This document shows positions 40,680-48,848 of a DNA stretch of 64,000 nucleotides, in pieces. The translations under genes were made by a program, and so were the position numbers. The notes beneath the pieces are model-generated. The model was not told where the DNA came from and did not search any database. It was given only the letters and a program-made list of their open reading frames with translations. Origin of the DNA: JADMIH01 sp035274425 (GTDB taxonomy: Bacteria > Chloroflexota > Chloroflexia > QHBQ01 > JADMIH01); NCBI GenBank assembly GCA_035274425.1, contig DATEOC010000030.1, positions 41,463 through 105,462 of the forward strand, written 5' to 3'. Numbering within the stretch: position 1 is the stretch's first letter; each line of letters starts with the position of its first letter.

Positions 40680-41474
40680 ATGCAGGACAGCCAGACTCAC
40701 GAGCAGGACCAGCCCCGTACGCGACACCAGGCCAATCACTTCGAGACTCAACCAGAGCACCACGCAGGTGACGAGCTATCTGCCACACCTGAGCTTGCCC
40801 TCCCGTACAGTTCCTCGTTGCTTCACGACCGCAGGCTCTCCATGCGGGGTAACGCGCCCATCCGCGCCCGTGTGATGCAGAAGGCGCAACAGACTCATGG
40901 CAACCGCGCCGTGCAGAGGGCTATTCAGCCTCACATGGGCGCAGCGAGGTCAGCCCGCCTGCCTGTGCAGCGCATGATGTTTAGTGGGATTGGTGGAAAC
41001 AGTAATCCTACCGACTGGATGAAAATACCAGGTCCAATTGGCCCCGTACCGGTCCCCTACCCAAATATGCTGGGAGGTGGTGGCGGCGGTGCCGGGGGCG
41101 GTGGAGGCATGTTTGACGGGCTGGGGGGCATGCTCCGTGAAGGCGGAGGTGGGCTTGCTCAGATGATGGACCCAATGGGTATGCTTGGCGGCCTGGGCGG
41201 AATGCTTGGCGGGATTGGCATGGGCGGGTTAGGCGGCATGTTGGGTGGCCTGGGAGGAATGCTTGGCGGAGGTGGGGGTGGGGGGCCACGCCCGGTTCCC
41301 TCCCCAGCATTCCCGAGTCTGCCAGGGCCGGGAGGGGGGTTCCATCCTATGCCGTTCCCTTCGATACCGGGTGTGGGTGGAGGATTTGGTCCGGGGCCGT
41401 TCCCTTCGATACCGGGTGTGGGGTTATATCCCGTGCCCTCTTCACTAACGGGTGGGGCATTGATAGGATGGTGA
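40680..41474 (+). CDS. Glycine-rich protein with PAAR-like motif and eCIS-type NRAVQR motif
   Basis: About 264 residues from ATG 40680 (GGAAGG upstream). The N-terminal third is hydrophilic and holds MQKAQQTHGNRAVQRAIQ, like the (L)QRxxGNRAVQRL motif near the N-terminus of many extracellular-contractile-injection-system (eCIS) associated proteins. The centre has NPTDWMKIPGPIGPVPVPYPNM, resembling the 'GPVPVPYPN' turn of DUF4150/PAAR-like spike-tip proteins. The C-terminal half is almost entirely Gly/Met/Leu/Pro with degenerate FPSIPGVGGGF repeats. No signal peptide. No tail, sheath or ATPase genes lie in the window. A secreted spike or cargo protein is inferred; its 3' end overlaps a convergent HicB-like gene by 30 bases. 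Confidence 0.6.
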   Translation: MQDSQTHEQDQPRTRHQANHFETQPEHHAGDELSATPELALPYSSSLLHDRRLSMRGNAPIRARVMQKAQQTHGNRAVQRAIQPHMGAARSARLPVQRMMFSGIGGNSNPTDWMKIPGPIGPVPVPYPNMLGGGGGGAGGGGGMFDGLGGMLREGGGGLAQMMDPMGMLGGLGGMLGGIGMGGLGGMLGGLGGMLGGGGGGGPRPVPSPAFPSLPGPGGGFHPMPFPSIPGVGGGFGPGPFPSIPGVGLYPVPSSLTGGALIGW

Positions 41475-41651
41475 ATCCAAATCGAACACTTCCGCCCCGA
41501 AAGTCTCGATATGGAAGCTGATAGCAGAGGTCACATCTGCGAGCGCCTCTTCGTAAGTGTCGCCCTGCCCTACAACCACACCCTTCAAGCCGAGGGGGTA
41601 TGCTACGAAGCCGTCTGTATGCTTCTCAACTATAATCTTGAACTCTCTCAT
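41445..41651 (-). CDS. HicB-family protein
   Basis: About 68 residues from ATG 41651 (GGAGG upstream). The sequence MREFKIIVEKHTDGFVAYPLGLKGVVVGQGDTYEEALADVTSAISFHIETFG is of the solo HicB-like type. No HicA gene is adjacent. The last ten codons overlap the 3' end of the convergent PAAR-like gene. It is the second orphan HicB in the window. Confidence 0.8.
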   Translation of the reverse strand: MREFKIIVEKHTDGFVAYPLGLKGVVVGQGDTYEEALADVTSAISFHIETFGAEVFDLDSPSYQCPTR

Positions 41652-41832
41652 TCTGGTCGCCTCCGCTTTCATTCGTTGTCATCCCGGTCTTCCGGCGTTT
41701 CATCTAGTGTACGCCGCCCAAACTGAATCGTAAGTCTAGATTTTACAACTTATTCTACTATTTATTTGATGGTATGATATATATATTGTATGGATCATGT
41801 ATTAGAAGCTGATATCTCGAAGGGTGGTTCGT

Positions 41833-42681
41833 ATGTCAGAAATAGCTAAGTCTATTGGACCCCACTTCTGGCCCGGTCTAACGACGATTATTGCGATCGC
41901 CGGTATCTTTGTCACAGTTTACCTTACAAGGCAGGATAGTATCTGGCTCCTTCTTATTTTTTGGTTGGTTCTTTTGCCTGTGGCAATATTGCTGTGCATC
42001 GTGTTAAGAGAGCAGGCAGTAAAAACCCCCACAAACCGTCGTTATTTCTATTCTATGGCCCTCATTATAGGCTTGATTTGCTTTCTTTTGGGTCTTTCTC
42101 CCATAGCGTTCGGTGATATCAAGATCACGCTGATAGCGCCGCCTACACCCACATCTACACTCATACCTACTGTCACACAGTCTACACCCACACCCACTTC
42201 CACTGCTACACAAGGTGATTTGCTTGAAACATGGGCCTATCGCACCCGCATGTGGGAAAGTCCTGCCTTAATATATCCAGAGGTTGAGCTCAAAGTTGAG
42301 AGCCAGCCTGATGCTCATCCCAGCTATGTATTCGAATACCAGTTCCAAAGCACAACTAGTGCAACTTACGGGGCCTTCAACTTTGAGCTTTTTCAAACCC
42401 CAGACCTCAGCGCATACAACGATGTTCAGATAAAGTTTAGGTTCAGCGATGAGAGGACTACCTGCTATATCGGCCTTGCCGATATTGAAAGGAACGACGG
42501 TAAAATTTCGTTAGGCAAGCCCGGAACGGAGTATTGGACTACAGTTAAGTTCCCACTTGATAGGACATTCCCAGGCGTAAATCTTCATGCCATTACGCAA
42601 GTATACATTTTGGCCGACGATCCGGGTGACGGTTCGGTTCATCAATGTATCATTAATGAGATCAGGTTTATCAAACCATGA
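41833..42681 (+). CDS. Membrane-anchored hypothetical protein, duplicate copy 2
   Basis: About 282 residues; paralogue of the protein at 39564 with the same plan: three membrane helices, a Thr/Pro linker (TPTPTSTATQ) and the beta-rich GDLLETWAYRTRMWESPALIYPEVEL domain. Start chosen at ATG 41833, which aligns with the start of copy 1 (MSEIAKS against MPEISKF); a GTG three codons upstream is possible. About 125 bases of 5' flank are also shared with copy 1. Function unknown. The stop is 12 bases before the R-M remnant. Confidence 0.7.
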   Translation: MSEIAKSIGPHFWPGLTTIIAIAGIFVTVYLTRQDSIWLLLIFWLVLLPVAILLCIVLREQAVKTPTNRRYFYSMALIIGLICFLLGLSPIAFGDIKITLIAPPTPTSTLIPTVTQSTPTPTSTATQGDLLETWAYRTRMWESPALIYPEVELKVESQPDAHPSYVFEYQFQSTTSATYGAFNFELFQTPDLSAYNDVQIKFRFSDERTTCYIGLADIERNDGKISLGKPGTEYWTTVKFPLDRTFPGVNLHAITQVYILADDPGDGSVHQCIINEIRFIKP

Positions 42682-42693
42682 CCGGGTCTAAAG

Positions 42694-43053
42694 TTACGTG
42701 AGAGTCACACCCTCCACCACCCTTATCTCCTCCTCCGTCAGCCCGTACAGCTCGTACACCAGCCTGTCTATCACCTCGTCCGTTGCCTTGATCTGCCTTT
42801 CGAGCACCACCCTGTCATTAGGGCTTTTCGCGGCTGCCAGGTCCTTGTGCAGCTTCAGCATACGCTCCACCAGGCTCACCATCTGGTCGTGGCGGGTTTT
42901 GTCGGCGGGGTCGAAGAAGTTGATAGTGCGGATAGGGAGGCGTTCTAAAGGTTTCTTGTTGACTTCAAAGTACCTACCTCGAAATCGGCTAGTCATTTGT
43001 ATGATGTAATAATCTAGGATGTGAGAATTCAATAGGGTCAGTATGTGTAGTTC
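42694..43053 (-). pseudogene. C-terminal remnant of a type IIG restriction-methylase
   Basis: A frame without a proper start reads LLNSHILDYYIIQMTSRFRGRYFEVNKKPLERLPI and continues to DKTRHDQMVSLVERMLKLHKDLAAAKSPNDRVVLERQIKATDEVIDRLVYELYGLTEEEIRVVEG. This is the TaqI-like C-terminal specificity/coiled-coil end of Eco57I-type restriction-modification enzymes. An in-frame stop lies just upstream of 43053. The matching N-terminal piece is at 44556-44717, on the same strand and in the right order, with the Shedu gene between them. Confidence 0.8.
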
Positions 43054-43216
43054 GGACTTAGATCAAAAGCGCAAGTAACTTTGGAGTTGTGGTTGGAACA
43101 ACCACCATGGTCGGGTTTGGAACTGGAGGTGCGTAACCACCCTGTCAAGTATGACCGTTCCTTCTTTGGATTGTTCTACTTCGGTTGGAATACATTTCCC
43201 CTTATTGACTGCACAC

Positions 43217-44422
43217 TCAAATAGGTGCCAAAATAATATCTCGGTACATATTCTTGTAGAGCTTGTAGGCGCTCTCAACAATATCATCGAAGCACATTAC
43301 TCTTACACGTCCACTATTATTCGTGTTAAATCGAGCTAGCTTCCTTTTCTGCCAATCAGTCAACTCAGACCTTCGTCCCATTATCAGCATACCCCTTGGT
43401 GATACTATGCCGGGCAATTGTGTTTGTGCATAACTGATATTGACTTCGACCCACTCCTGAAAATCGAGCACCTGGCCATAGGCGTGAGAGAACGAGGAAC
43501 TGAAATTGTCATCTGTTACAAATATTCTGTCTTGTGGCTTTTCAATCTCCACCACAATGTATTCACCATCCAACTTCGAAATCACAAAGTCAGTCTTGAA
43601 ATCGGAGCCCAATGTTTGCTTGGAAACAACAGATCTAGCCAGAGGGTCTAACAGAACTGGATGTCTCGCTAAGAAACTCTGGTACTCTTCTTCACGCAAA
43701 TTACTTTGCACTAACGTCTTATATTCTTCAATTATCGACATCGGCAGCGAAATTGAAGACTTACGAATTATGTCAAACACAGATTGCATGATTGCGGTAG
43801 TTCTAGTAGAAATCCAGGCGTCTAATTCTTGAACGTTATCGTTAGGGTCCCGCTGCAAGCGAGTATATGTAGCAATACGCCTATTCATCAAATGCACAAT
43901 ATCAGAAAACACAGTTATATCAGTTTGACTGCGAATGACGAAATCATTGAATACTTTATTCGCCAAGAGCACTAGCTCATCCGTAAATGGTATCGCACGC
44001 CGCATACCGCTCCCAGCCCATGAGGATGGATATATGCCCTCGCTGATAGCATAGATTATCTCCAGAATGGATACTGAATAGTTACGTTCTGACACTTTCG
44101 GGAATAGACCAGCTAGTCTGCGTATCCCCGCTTCTCCAAAGGCCAGGAAGTTCAGACACGCGTGCTTAGGTATGTCGGCATATTCCCTACTCTCGAAAGG
44201 TCTCTTTGAGCGAACTGGAATCGGAACAAGGAGGAAGTTTTCTAGGCTTTGGAGGTCTTCTTCTGTTCGGCTTTCCCCCAACTCATATATGATTTTGCTG
44301 ATTTCTGAAGGGTGTTTCTCGGCCAGAAGTTCTGCGACTCTTGATTTGTCTATGTAGTCCAAAGCCTTGCTCCTATTCTTTGTGCGGCTCTCAGGATCTC
44401 TTATGGACCATCGCACTGACAA
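43217..44422 (-). CDS. sduA: Shedu-like anti-phage nuclease SduA (DUF4263)
   Basis: A 401-residue protein. The C-terminal ~155 residues fit the Shedu DUF4263 nuclease: EEYQSFLARHPVLLDPLA, KTDFVISKLDGEYIVVEIEKPQDRIF (PD-(D/E)XK-like D278, E292 and E294-K295), HAYGQVLDFQEWVE (Q317), PRGMLIMGRRSELTDWQKRKL and VMCFDDIVESAYKLY. The N-terminal ~240 residues are a variable helical region, as is usual in this family where it differs between members and may set specificity. Shedu is a single-gene phage-defence system. TTG 44422 is the 5'-most start; TTG at residue 21 has a better Shine-Dalgarno (AGGAG). It sits between two remnants of a type IIG R-M gene. Confidence 0.8.
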   Translation of the reverse strand: MSVRWSIRDPESRTKNRSKALDYIDKSRVAELLAEKHPSEISKIIYELGESRTEEDLQSLENFLLVPIPVRSKRPFESREYADIPKHACLNFLAFGEAGIRRLAGLFPKVSERNYSVSILEIIYAISEGIYPSSWAGSGMRRAIPFTDELVLLANKVFNDFVIRSQTDITVFSDIVHLMNRRIATYTRLQRDPNDNVQELDAWISTRTTAIMQSVFDIIRKSSISLPMSIIEEYKTLVQSNLREEEYQSFLARHPVLLDPLARSVVSKQTLGSDFKTDFVISKLDGEYIVVEIEKPQDRIFVTDDNFSSSFSHAYGQVLDFQEWVEVNISYAQTQLPGIVSPRGMLIMGRRSELTDWQKRKLARFNTNNSGRVRVMCFDDIVESAYKLYKNMYRDIILAPI

Positions 44423-44555
44423 CGACTACCATCAGATCAGACCGCTGACCGTGGATTGCAAACACCCCCACAAACACTACCTAAGGTCTGCCGTCCACAT
44501 ATTAGATGTAAATGCTCCGAGCTATAGAAACAGTTCACAAAGGCAACCTGCCAGA

Positions 44556-44717
44556 TTATGCAGCATGGCATGCCATTACAGGCCACCCCAGCGCCTCGAA
44601 GAGTGGGTTGATAAACTCGCTCCGCACAGAGTATTCCTTGTACGAAGGTTGCGTATATTCCGCCTCGTTAGCGCGAAACTGCTCGACAAGCCTGGCAATA
44701 GCATCGGGTGCGGCCAT
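44556..44717 (-). pseudogene. N-terminal remnant of a type IIG restriction-methylase
   Basis: ATG 44717 opens a 53-codon frame (MAAPDAIARLVEQFRANEAE..., then YSVRSEFINPLFEALGWPV) that is the conserved N-terminus of Eco57I-type/type IIG restriction enzymes (R-x-EFI-x-PLF-x-LGW). It stops at 44556 after a non-homologous MACHAA. With the C-terminal piece at 42694-43053 it brackets the Shedu gene. Confidence 0.75.
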
Positions 44718-44875
44718 AAGGGTACATCCTTATCTGTTAGTAACCCCATTATAGGGGGACTACTATCAAGCGTCAACGCCGGGCCACATATTAGGGCAGA
44801 TGCAAAGTCGCAATCGAACTGTAATACTTTACCTGTCATTCTGACAGCGTCCAGAAGAGAAGCACTAATTAGCCT

Positions 44876-44962
44876 GTCATTCTGAGCGAAGCGAAGAATC
44901 TAGAAATCTCTGAGCGTGTACTGTGATAAAAATACTAGATTCTTCGCTTCGCTCAGAATGAC
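44876..44962. repeat. REP-type inverted repeat, perfect 28-bp arms
   Basis: Arms 44876-44903 and 44935-44962 are exact complements (beginning GTCATTCTGAGCGAAGCG and ending AGAATCTAG) with a 31-base loop. Similar elements at 55683-55767 and a half copy at 26110. Confidence 0.9.
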
Positions 44963-45322
44963 ATTCATTGCTGTACACTCCCCTTATCCTTCCGCGCCCT
45001 TGAGCGGCCACTTCCCCATCCTACACCATCCCAAATACCCCTAAAACCACCAATTCCAGACCAATTTACTAAATTGCCCCAAAAACCTGTCCCAAAATGG
45101 GTGAGAAAGGGGATTAAGTTAATAGAGATGCATTTTCGACCTCGCCGTCCGCAGTCGAGGTCCAACCCAAAGGGTCCCGCTGGTGTCCCTCTCTTCGAGA
45201 GATAGCAATACAACTTCTCTCGGCACCCCCGAAAAGGAGGTCTCAGCCTAGATTACCGAGTACCGAATAGTCCGAGTCCCATCACACTCACGCATCACGT
45301 TTCGCACTCCATTCACTACTGA

Positions 45323-45350
45323 CTACTCGCTACTCGCTACTCGCTACTCG
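45323..45350. repeat. Heptanucleotide tandem repeat (CTACTCG x4)
   Basis: Four perfect copies of CTACTCG, preceded by a fifth, degenerate unit. Confidence 0.9.
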
Positions 45351-45474
45351 ACACAACCGGCACAGCGCAGGTCAATCCTCCCCTGGTAGGAGCGCTACGC
45401 CCACCGCTCTCCCCTTGTGGGTGCTGTGGTAAAGATGAACACAAACAGAATAATCATCAGGGTGCTACACATGC

Positions 45475-45538
45475 CAGCCCGCGCAGGCGGGCTTCGTAGA
45501 TGTAGCCCGCGGATTCATCCGCCGGGCGGCCCCACAGG
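45475..45538 (+). repeat. Dispersed two-hairpin repeat element, copy B
   Basis: First hairpin AGCCCGC/GCGGGCT, then GCTTCGTAGATGTAGCCCG and the second hairpin, where CGGAT pairs with ATCCG. Copies A and C have CACAT/ATGTG at the same place, so two base pairs have changed together. Confidence 0.8.
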
Positions 45539-45801
45539 CATCGTCAACCCCACATCTGATGATTATCTTGTCACAATTCACCACCCAACCACACTACCAC
45601 ACCACCCCAGGCACCGAGGGAAATCACCAGGAACCAGTTGCGGCACAGGGGCACCCGACCCTACAACCCAACGCCCCCGTAGGGGCATGGCGTCGCCATG
45701 CCCCCACCCCCGCACCCCCTGCCTCCATCCTCTGCGGTGAACCCCCCATAAAAACCTTTGTGTTCTTTGTGTCTTCGTGTTCTTTGTGATTACCCGAATC
45801 A

Positions 45802-45850
45802 TCGTCTATCGTCCGTCGTCCGTCGTCCGTCGTCCGTCGTCCGTCGTCCA
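45802..45850. repeat. Heptanucleotide tandem repeat (GTCGTCC-type, 7 units)
   Basis: ATCGTCT, ATCGTCC and five GTCGTCC units in strict 7-base period, 100 bases before the kinase gene. Confidence 0.9.
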
Positions 45851-45951
45851 AAAAGGTCCACCCCAATTGGGACATTAGGGCTATTGTGCATGGCTACTAC
45901 CTCCTCCTATAATCTATCCAGGACCAGTAACGCACTTGGGAGAAACACGCC

Positions 45952-48078
45952 ATGCTCATCAAACGCCTGGCCGGGGCGCAGCAAGCCTCGGCTGGAGACG
46001 GGCCACCAGATAGCCCCGCACCGCCAGCTCAATACCCCGTGCCACCGGGCAAGGGGCCAATGCCTACCGAGATCATGCCCGGCACCGGCACCGCGCCCCT
46101 ACCGCGTAACACCGTCCTCCAGGGGCGCTACGACGTAGAGGAAGTGCTCGGCGTCGGCGGCATGAGCACCGTCTACAAGGCTCGCGACCTCCGCTTCACG
46201 GCCGTTGCCCGCTTCTGCGCCGTCAAGGAGATGCCCGACACCTCCCCCGACCCACGCACCGGCCAGCTTCGCCTCGCCAACTTCGAGCGCGAGGCCTCCC
46301 TCCTCGCCACCCTCTCCCACCCCGGCATACCTAAGATTTACGACTTCTTCTACTCGCAGGGGCGCGTCTACCTGGTGCTGGAGTACATAGACGGGCGCGA
46401 CCTCGAAACGCAGCTCCAAACCAGGGGCCTCCCCATGATGGAAGAGGAGGTAGTAAAGTACGCGGTGCAGGTGTGCGACGTGCTCGAGTACCTGCACGGC
46501 CACCAGCCTCAGCCCATCGTCTTCCGCGACCTCAAGCCCTCGAACATCATCGTCACCTCAGAAGGGAAGCTCACCCTCATAGACTTCGGCATCGCCAAGG
46601 TCTTCCAGTCGGACAAGCGCGGCACCATGATAGGCACAGAGGGGTACGCGCCCCCTGAGCAGTACCGGGGCCTCGCGGAGCAGCGCGGCGACATCTACGG
46701 CCTCGGCGCGACTATGCACCACCTCCTCACCAACTCCGACCCGCGCTCCCAGACCCCCTTCACCTTCGCGGAGCGACCGATCCGCAAGTTCAACTCCCGT
46801 GTCTCGGAGTACATAGAGTCGATCATCCTGCGCTGCGTAGAGTACGATATAGACCGCCGCTGGCCCAGCGCACCCGCGCTGCGACAGGCGCTCGTGCAGA
46901 GCAGTATATTCGACGCGAAGCTGAAGCGCCGACAGTCCGACCCTCTTGAAGAACTCCCCTCCTTCCTGGACGGCGCTACCGTCCCCAGGATGTCCTCGTC
47001 GCAGCTCGCTGAGCCGGAAGTAGCGACTTCAACCAACATGCACGCGGCCAGCGGCTTGCTCACTATCCCTGCCCTTACTCCTCCCCGTCCGGCGCCCCAG
47101 GCAGGTGCAGATGGTGCGCAGGTGCTCTGGACCTTCTCCACAGACGACGAGATACGCTCGTCGCCCCTGTACAGCCGCGAGGTAGTCTTCGTCGGCTCCT
47201 ACGACACCAATTTCTACGCCCTCAACGGCAAGACGGGCGATTTCCTCTGGAAAGCGACCACCAAGGCGGGTATATGCTCCTCCGCCGCCATGATGGGCGA
47301 CGTCGTCGTTGTCGGGTCGGAAGATAGCTACGTGTATGCGCTCGATGCCAGGCGTGGCAGCCAGGTGTGGACCTACCGCACGGGCGCGGCGGTGCGCTCC
47401 TCCCCCAAGCAGTACAAAGAGATGGTGTTCGTAGGCTCGGACGACCAGAATATCTACTGCCTTCACGCCGATACGGGACAGGTGCTCTGGAAGTACCGCA
47501 CGTGGAACTTCGTGCGCTCGTCGGCGGCTTTCGGCAAGGGACTGGTCTTTGTTGGCTCCAGCGACGGCAACCTCTACGCGCTCGATACGGTTAGCGGCAC
47601 CCTCAAGTGGAAGCTGCACACGCTCGGCGCGATCATCAGCACGCCCCTGGTTGTGGGCAATACGGTCATCGTCGGCTCGATGGATAACTACGTCTACGCG
47701 GTAGACATGGAGACAGGGTATACGTCGTGGCGCTTCGAGTGCCCGCGCTCCGTCTCAGCGTCGCCCGCCTCAATGGGTGAGCGCGTGATGATAGGTTCCG
47801 CCGCGGGCTATTTGCACGCCCTCGACAGCCGCACGGGCCGGGAGATTTGGAGCTTCGACGCGGGCAGCCAGATAACCTCCTCGCCCCGCATCTCAGCGGT
47901 CAGCGACGCCGTCTACTTCGGCACGGGCAACAACTACGTATTTTCGGTAGACGCCAGCTCAGGCGAGTTGCGCTGGAAGTACAAGACGCGAGGCCCGGTC
48001 GTCTCCTCACCCTGTATAGAAGATGGCATAGTATACGTCGGCTCGCTGGACCGCAAGCTCTACGCGCTGGCCATGTAA
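45952..48078 (+). CDS. Ser/Thr protein kinase with PQQ-type beta-propeller sensor
   Basis: A 708-residue protein. A Pro/Ala-rich N-terminus is followed by a complete kinase domain (residues ~55-315): GVGGMSTVYKARD, AVKEM, FRDLKPSNII (catalytic Asp kept), LIDFGIAK and GTEGYAPPEQY. After a linker, residues ~385-708 are seven to eight PQQ-like blades (e.g. VVVVGSEDSYVYALDARRGSQVW, VVFVGSYDTNFYALNGKTGDFLW). There is no transmembrane helix, so the propeller is cytoplasmic, unlike most kinase sensors of this type; it may bind other proteins. Unlike the kinase-like protein at 14748 this one should be active. Confidence 0.9.
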   Translation: MLIKRLAGAQQASAGDGPPDSPAPPAQYPVPPGKGPMPTEIMPGTGTAPLPRNTVLQGRYDVEEVLGVGGMSTVYKARDLRFTAVARFCAVKEMPDTSPDPRTGQLRLANFEREASLLATLSHPGIPKIYDFFYSQGRVYLVLEYIDGRDLETQLQTRGLPMMEEEVVKYAVQVCDVLEYLHGHQPQPIVFRDLKPSNIIVTSEGKLTLIDFGIAKVFQSDKRGTMIGTEGYAPPEQYRGLAEQRGDIYGLGATMHHLLTNSDPRSQTPFTFAERPIRKFNSRVSEYIESIILRCVEYDIDRRWPSAPALRQALVQSSIFDAKLKRRQSDPLEELPSFLDGATVPRMSSSQLAEPEVATSTNMHAASGLLTIPALTPPRPAPQAGADGAQVLWTFSTDDEIRSSPLYSREVVFVGSYDTNFYALNGKTGDFLWKATTKAGICSSAAMMGDVVVVGSEDSYVYALDARRGSQVWTYRTGAAVRSSPKQYKEMVFVGSDDQNIYCLHADTGQVLWKYRTWNFVRSSAAFGKGLVFVGSSDGNLYALDTVSGTLKWKLHTLGAIISTPLVVGNTVIVGSMDNYVYAVDMETGYTSWRFECPRSVSASPASMGERVMIGSAAGYLHALDSRTGREIWSFDAGSQITSSPRISAVSDAVYFGTGNNYVFSVDASSGELRWKYKTRGPVVSSPCIEDGIVYVGSLDRKLYALAM

Positions 48079-48097
48079 ATTCTAAATTCTCAATTCT

Positions 48098-48130
48098 GAA
48101 TTTTGAATTATCAGGAGCAATTCAAAATTC
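48098..48130. repeat. AT-rich inverted repeat after the kinase gene
   Basis: GAATTTTGAATT (48098-48109) and AATTCAAAATTC (48119-48130) are complementary with a 9-base loop, within a longer run of AATTC-type near-repeats. It may end the kinase transcript or be another low-complexity tract. Confidence 0.55.
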
Positions 48131-48160
48131 AAAACTCATAATTCAGAATTCGGAGCAGAT

Positions 48161-48412
48161 ATGGCGAAGGTAGTAATCATACACGTCGTGGGCGAAGAAG
48201 CGATCTACGCTGAGGTAGAAGACCTGCCCAAGCCTACGGACCAGTTCCTCGAGTTCACCAACCCGCGCAAGCGCGACGGTAAGCCCCTCGCGTACATGAC
48301 GACGGGGGCAAAGTCGTTCATCTTCCCCTGGCACCGCCTATCGTTCGTTGAGGTGATGACCACCGAGACCGAACGCGAGGACGTGATAGAGTTCTTCCGG
48401 GAAGATAGATAA
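48161..48412 (+). CDS. Small hypothetical protein
   Basis: An 83-residue soluble protein starting at ATG 48161 (GGAG six bases upstream): MAKVVIIHVVGEEAIYAEVEDLPKPTDQFLEF, then TTGAKSFIFPWHRLSFVEVM and an acidic tail EREDVIEFFREDR. It looks like a small beta-barrel protein; no family recognised. It lies 82 bases after the kinase-PQQ gene on the same strand and may be its partner. Confidence 0.65.
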   Translation: MAKVVIIHVVGEEAIYAEVEDLPKPTDQFLEFTNPRKRDGKPLAYMTTGAKSFIFPWHRLSFVEVMTTETEREDVIEFFREDR

Positions 48413-48440
48413 GATTCGGAATAACGAAAGGCGCAACCTA

Positions 48441-48469
48441 TTGACATATAGCACTTTTCGTGCTATATA
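48441..48469 (+). promoter_or_regulatory. Near-consensus promoter with palindromic operator in its spacer
   Basis: TTGACA (48441-48446), a 17-base spacer and TATATA (48464-48469) form an almost ideal sigma-70 promoter. A 9-bp inverted repeat ATATAGCAC-N5-GTGCTATAT (48446-48468) fills the spacer and overlaps both boxes. A second half-conserved core GCACTTTTTGTG lies at 48480-48491. This is the layout of a tightly repressed promoter. The next gene downstream is the GH25 lysozyme. Confidence 0.8.
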
Positions 48470-48763
48470 AATTAGTGTTGCACTTTTTGTGTATACGCAA
48501 ATCTCGGCTGCGAGGGCAACTGCCTTATTACCGAGAGCTAAGCTCTTTAATTGAGCAGCCCACTATAAACTATCTCACGACATAGTAGTGGGATGCCACC
48601 TGGATGGGTTCTGCTCTGCGTTGAGGCCATATGTTCCTGCGTATGGCAGCAGCTATTGTGCCATGCTCTGAACTGAGGCAGAAATTAATCAATTCTGGTG
48701 ATGCGCTAACAGGACAGTTTTGCTACTATTACCGTGCTACCATCCTAACCAAAGGAGGGATTA

Positions 48764-48790
48764 ATGCCCCCCAAAGGAGAGGTTGCATAA
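48764..48790 (+). CDS. Putative 8-codon leader peptide
   Basis: Behind a strong ribosome site (AAAGGAGGG), ATG 48764 begins MPPKGEVA and stops at TAA 48788-48790. It lies 58 bases before the lysozyme start. The PPK run is of the sort that slows ribosomes. A translated leader controlling the lysozyme is possible; there is no coding-potential evidence beyond the ribosome site. Confidence 0.35.
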   Translation: MPPKGEVA

Positions 48791-48848
48791 GCTAACTATT
48801 AGCAGATGCCAGATTCTATTTGAAATGAATTCTACAGAGGAGGCAGAA

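Larger units (their letters stand above)
44963..45951. other. Long intergenic region made of repeats
   Basis: About 990 bases without a convincing gene. It holds a non-coding C-rich stretch (44990-45240), a heptamer tract at 45323-45350 (CTACTCG x4), copy B of the two-hairpin repeat (45475-45538), a low-complexity CCCC/ACCC stretch, and a second heptamer tract at 45802-45850. A minus-strand frame at 44965-45213 has no recognisable features. Confidence 0.6.

Noticed and set aside
44965..45213. Minus-strand 82-codon frame
   Set aside because: Low-complexity Gly/Trp composition, no homology pattern and poor start context; treated as non-coding.
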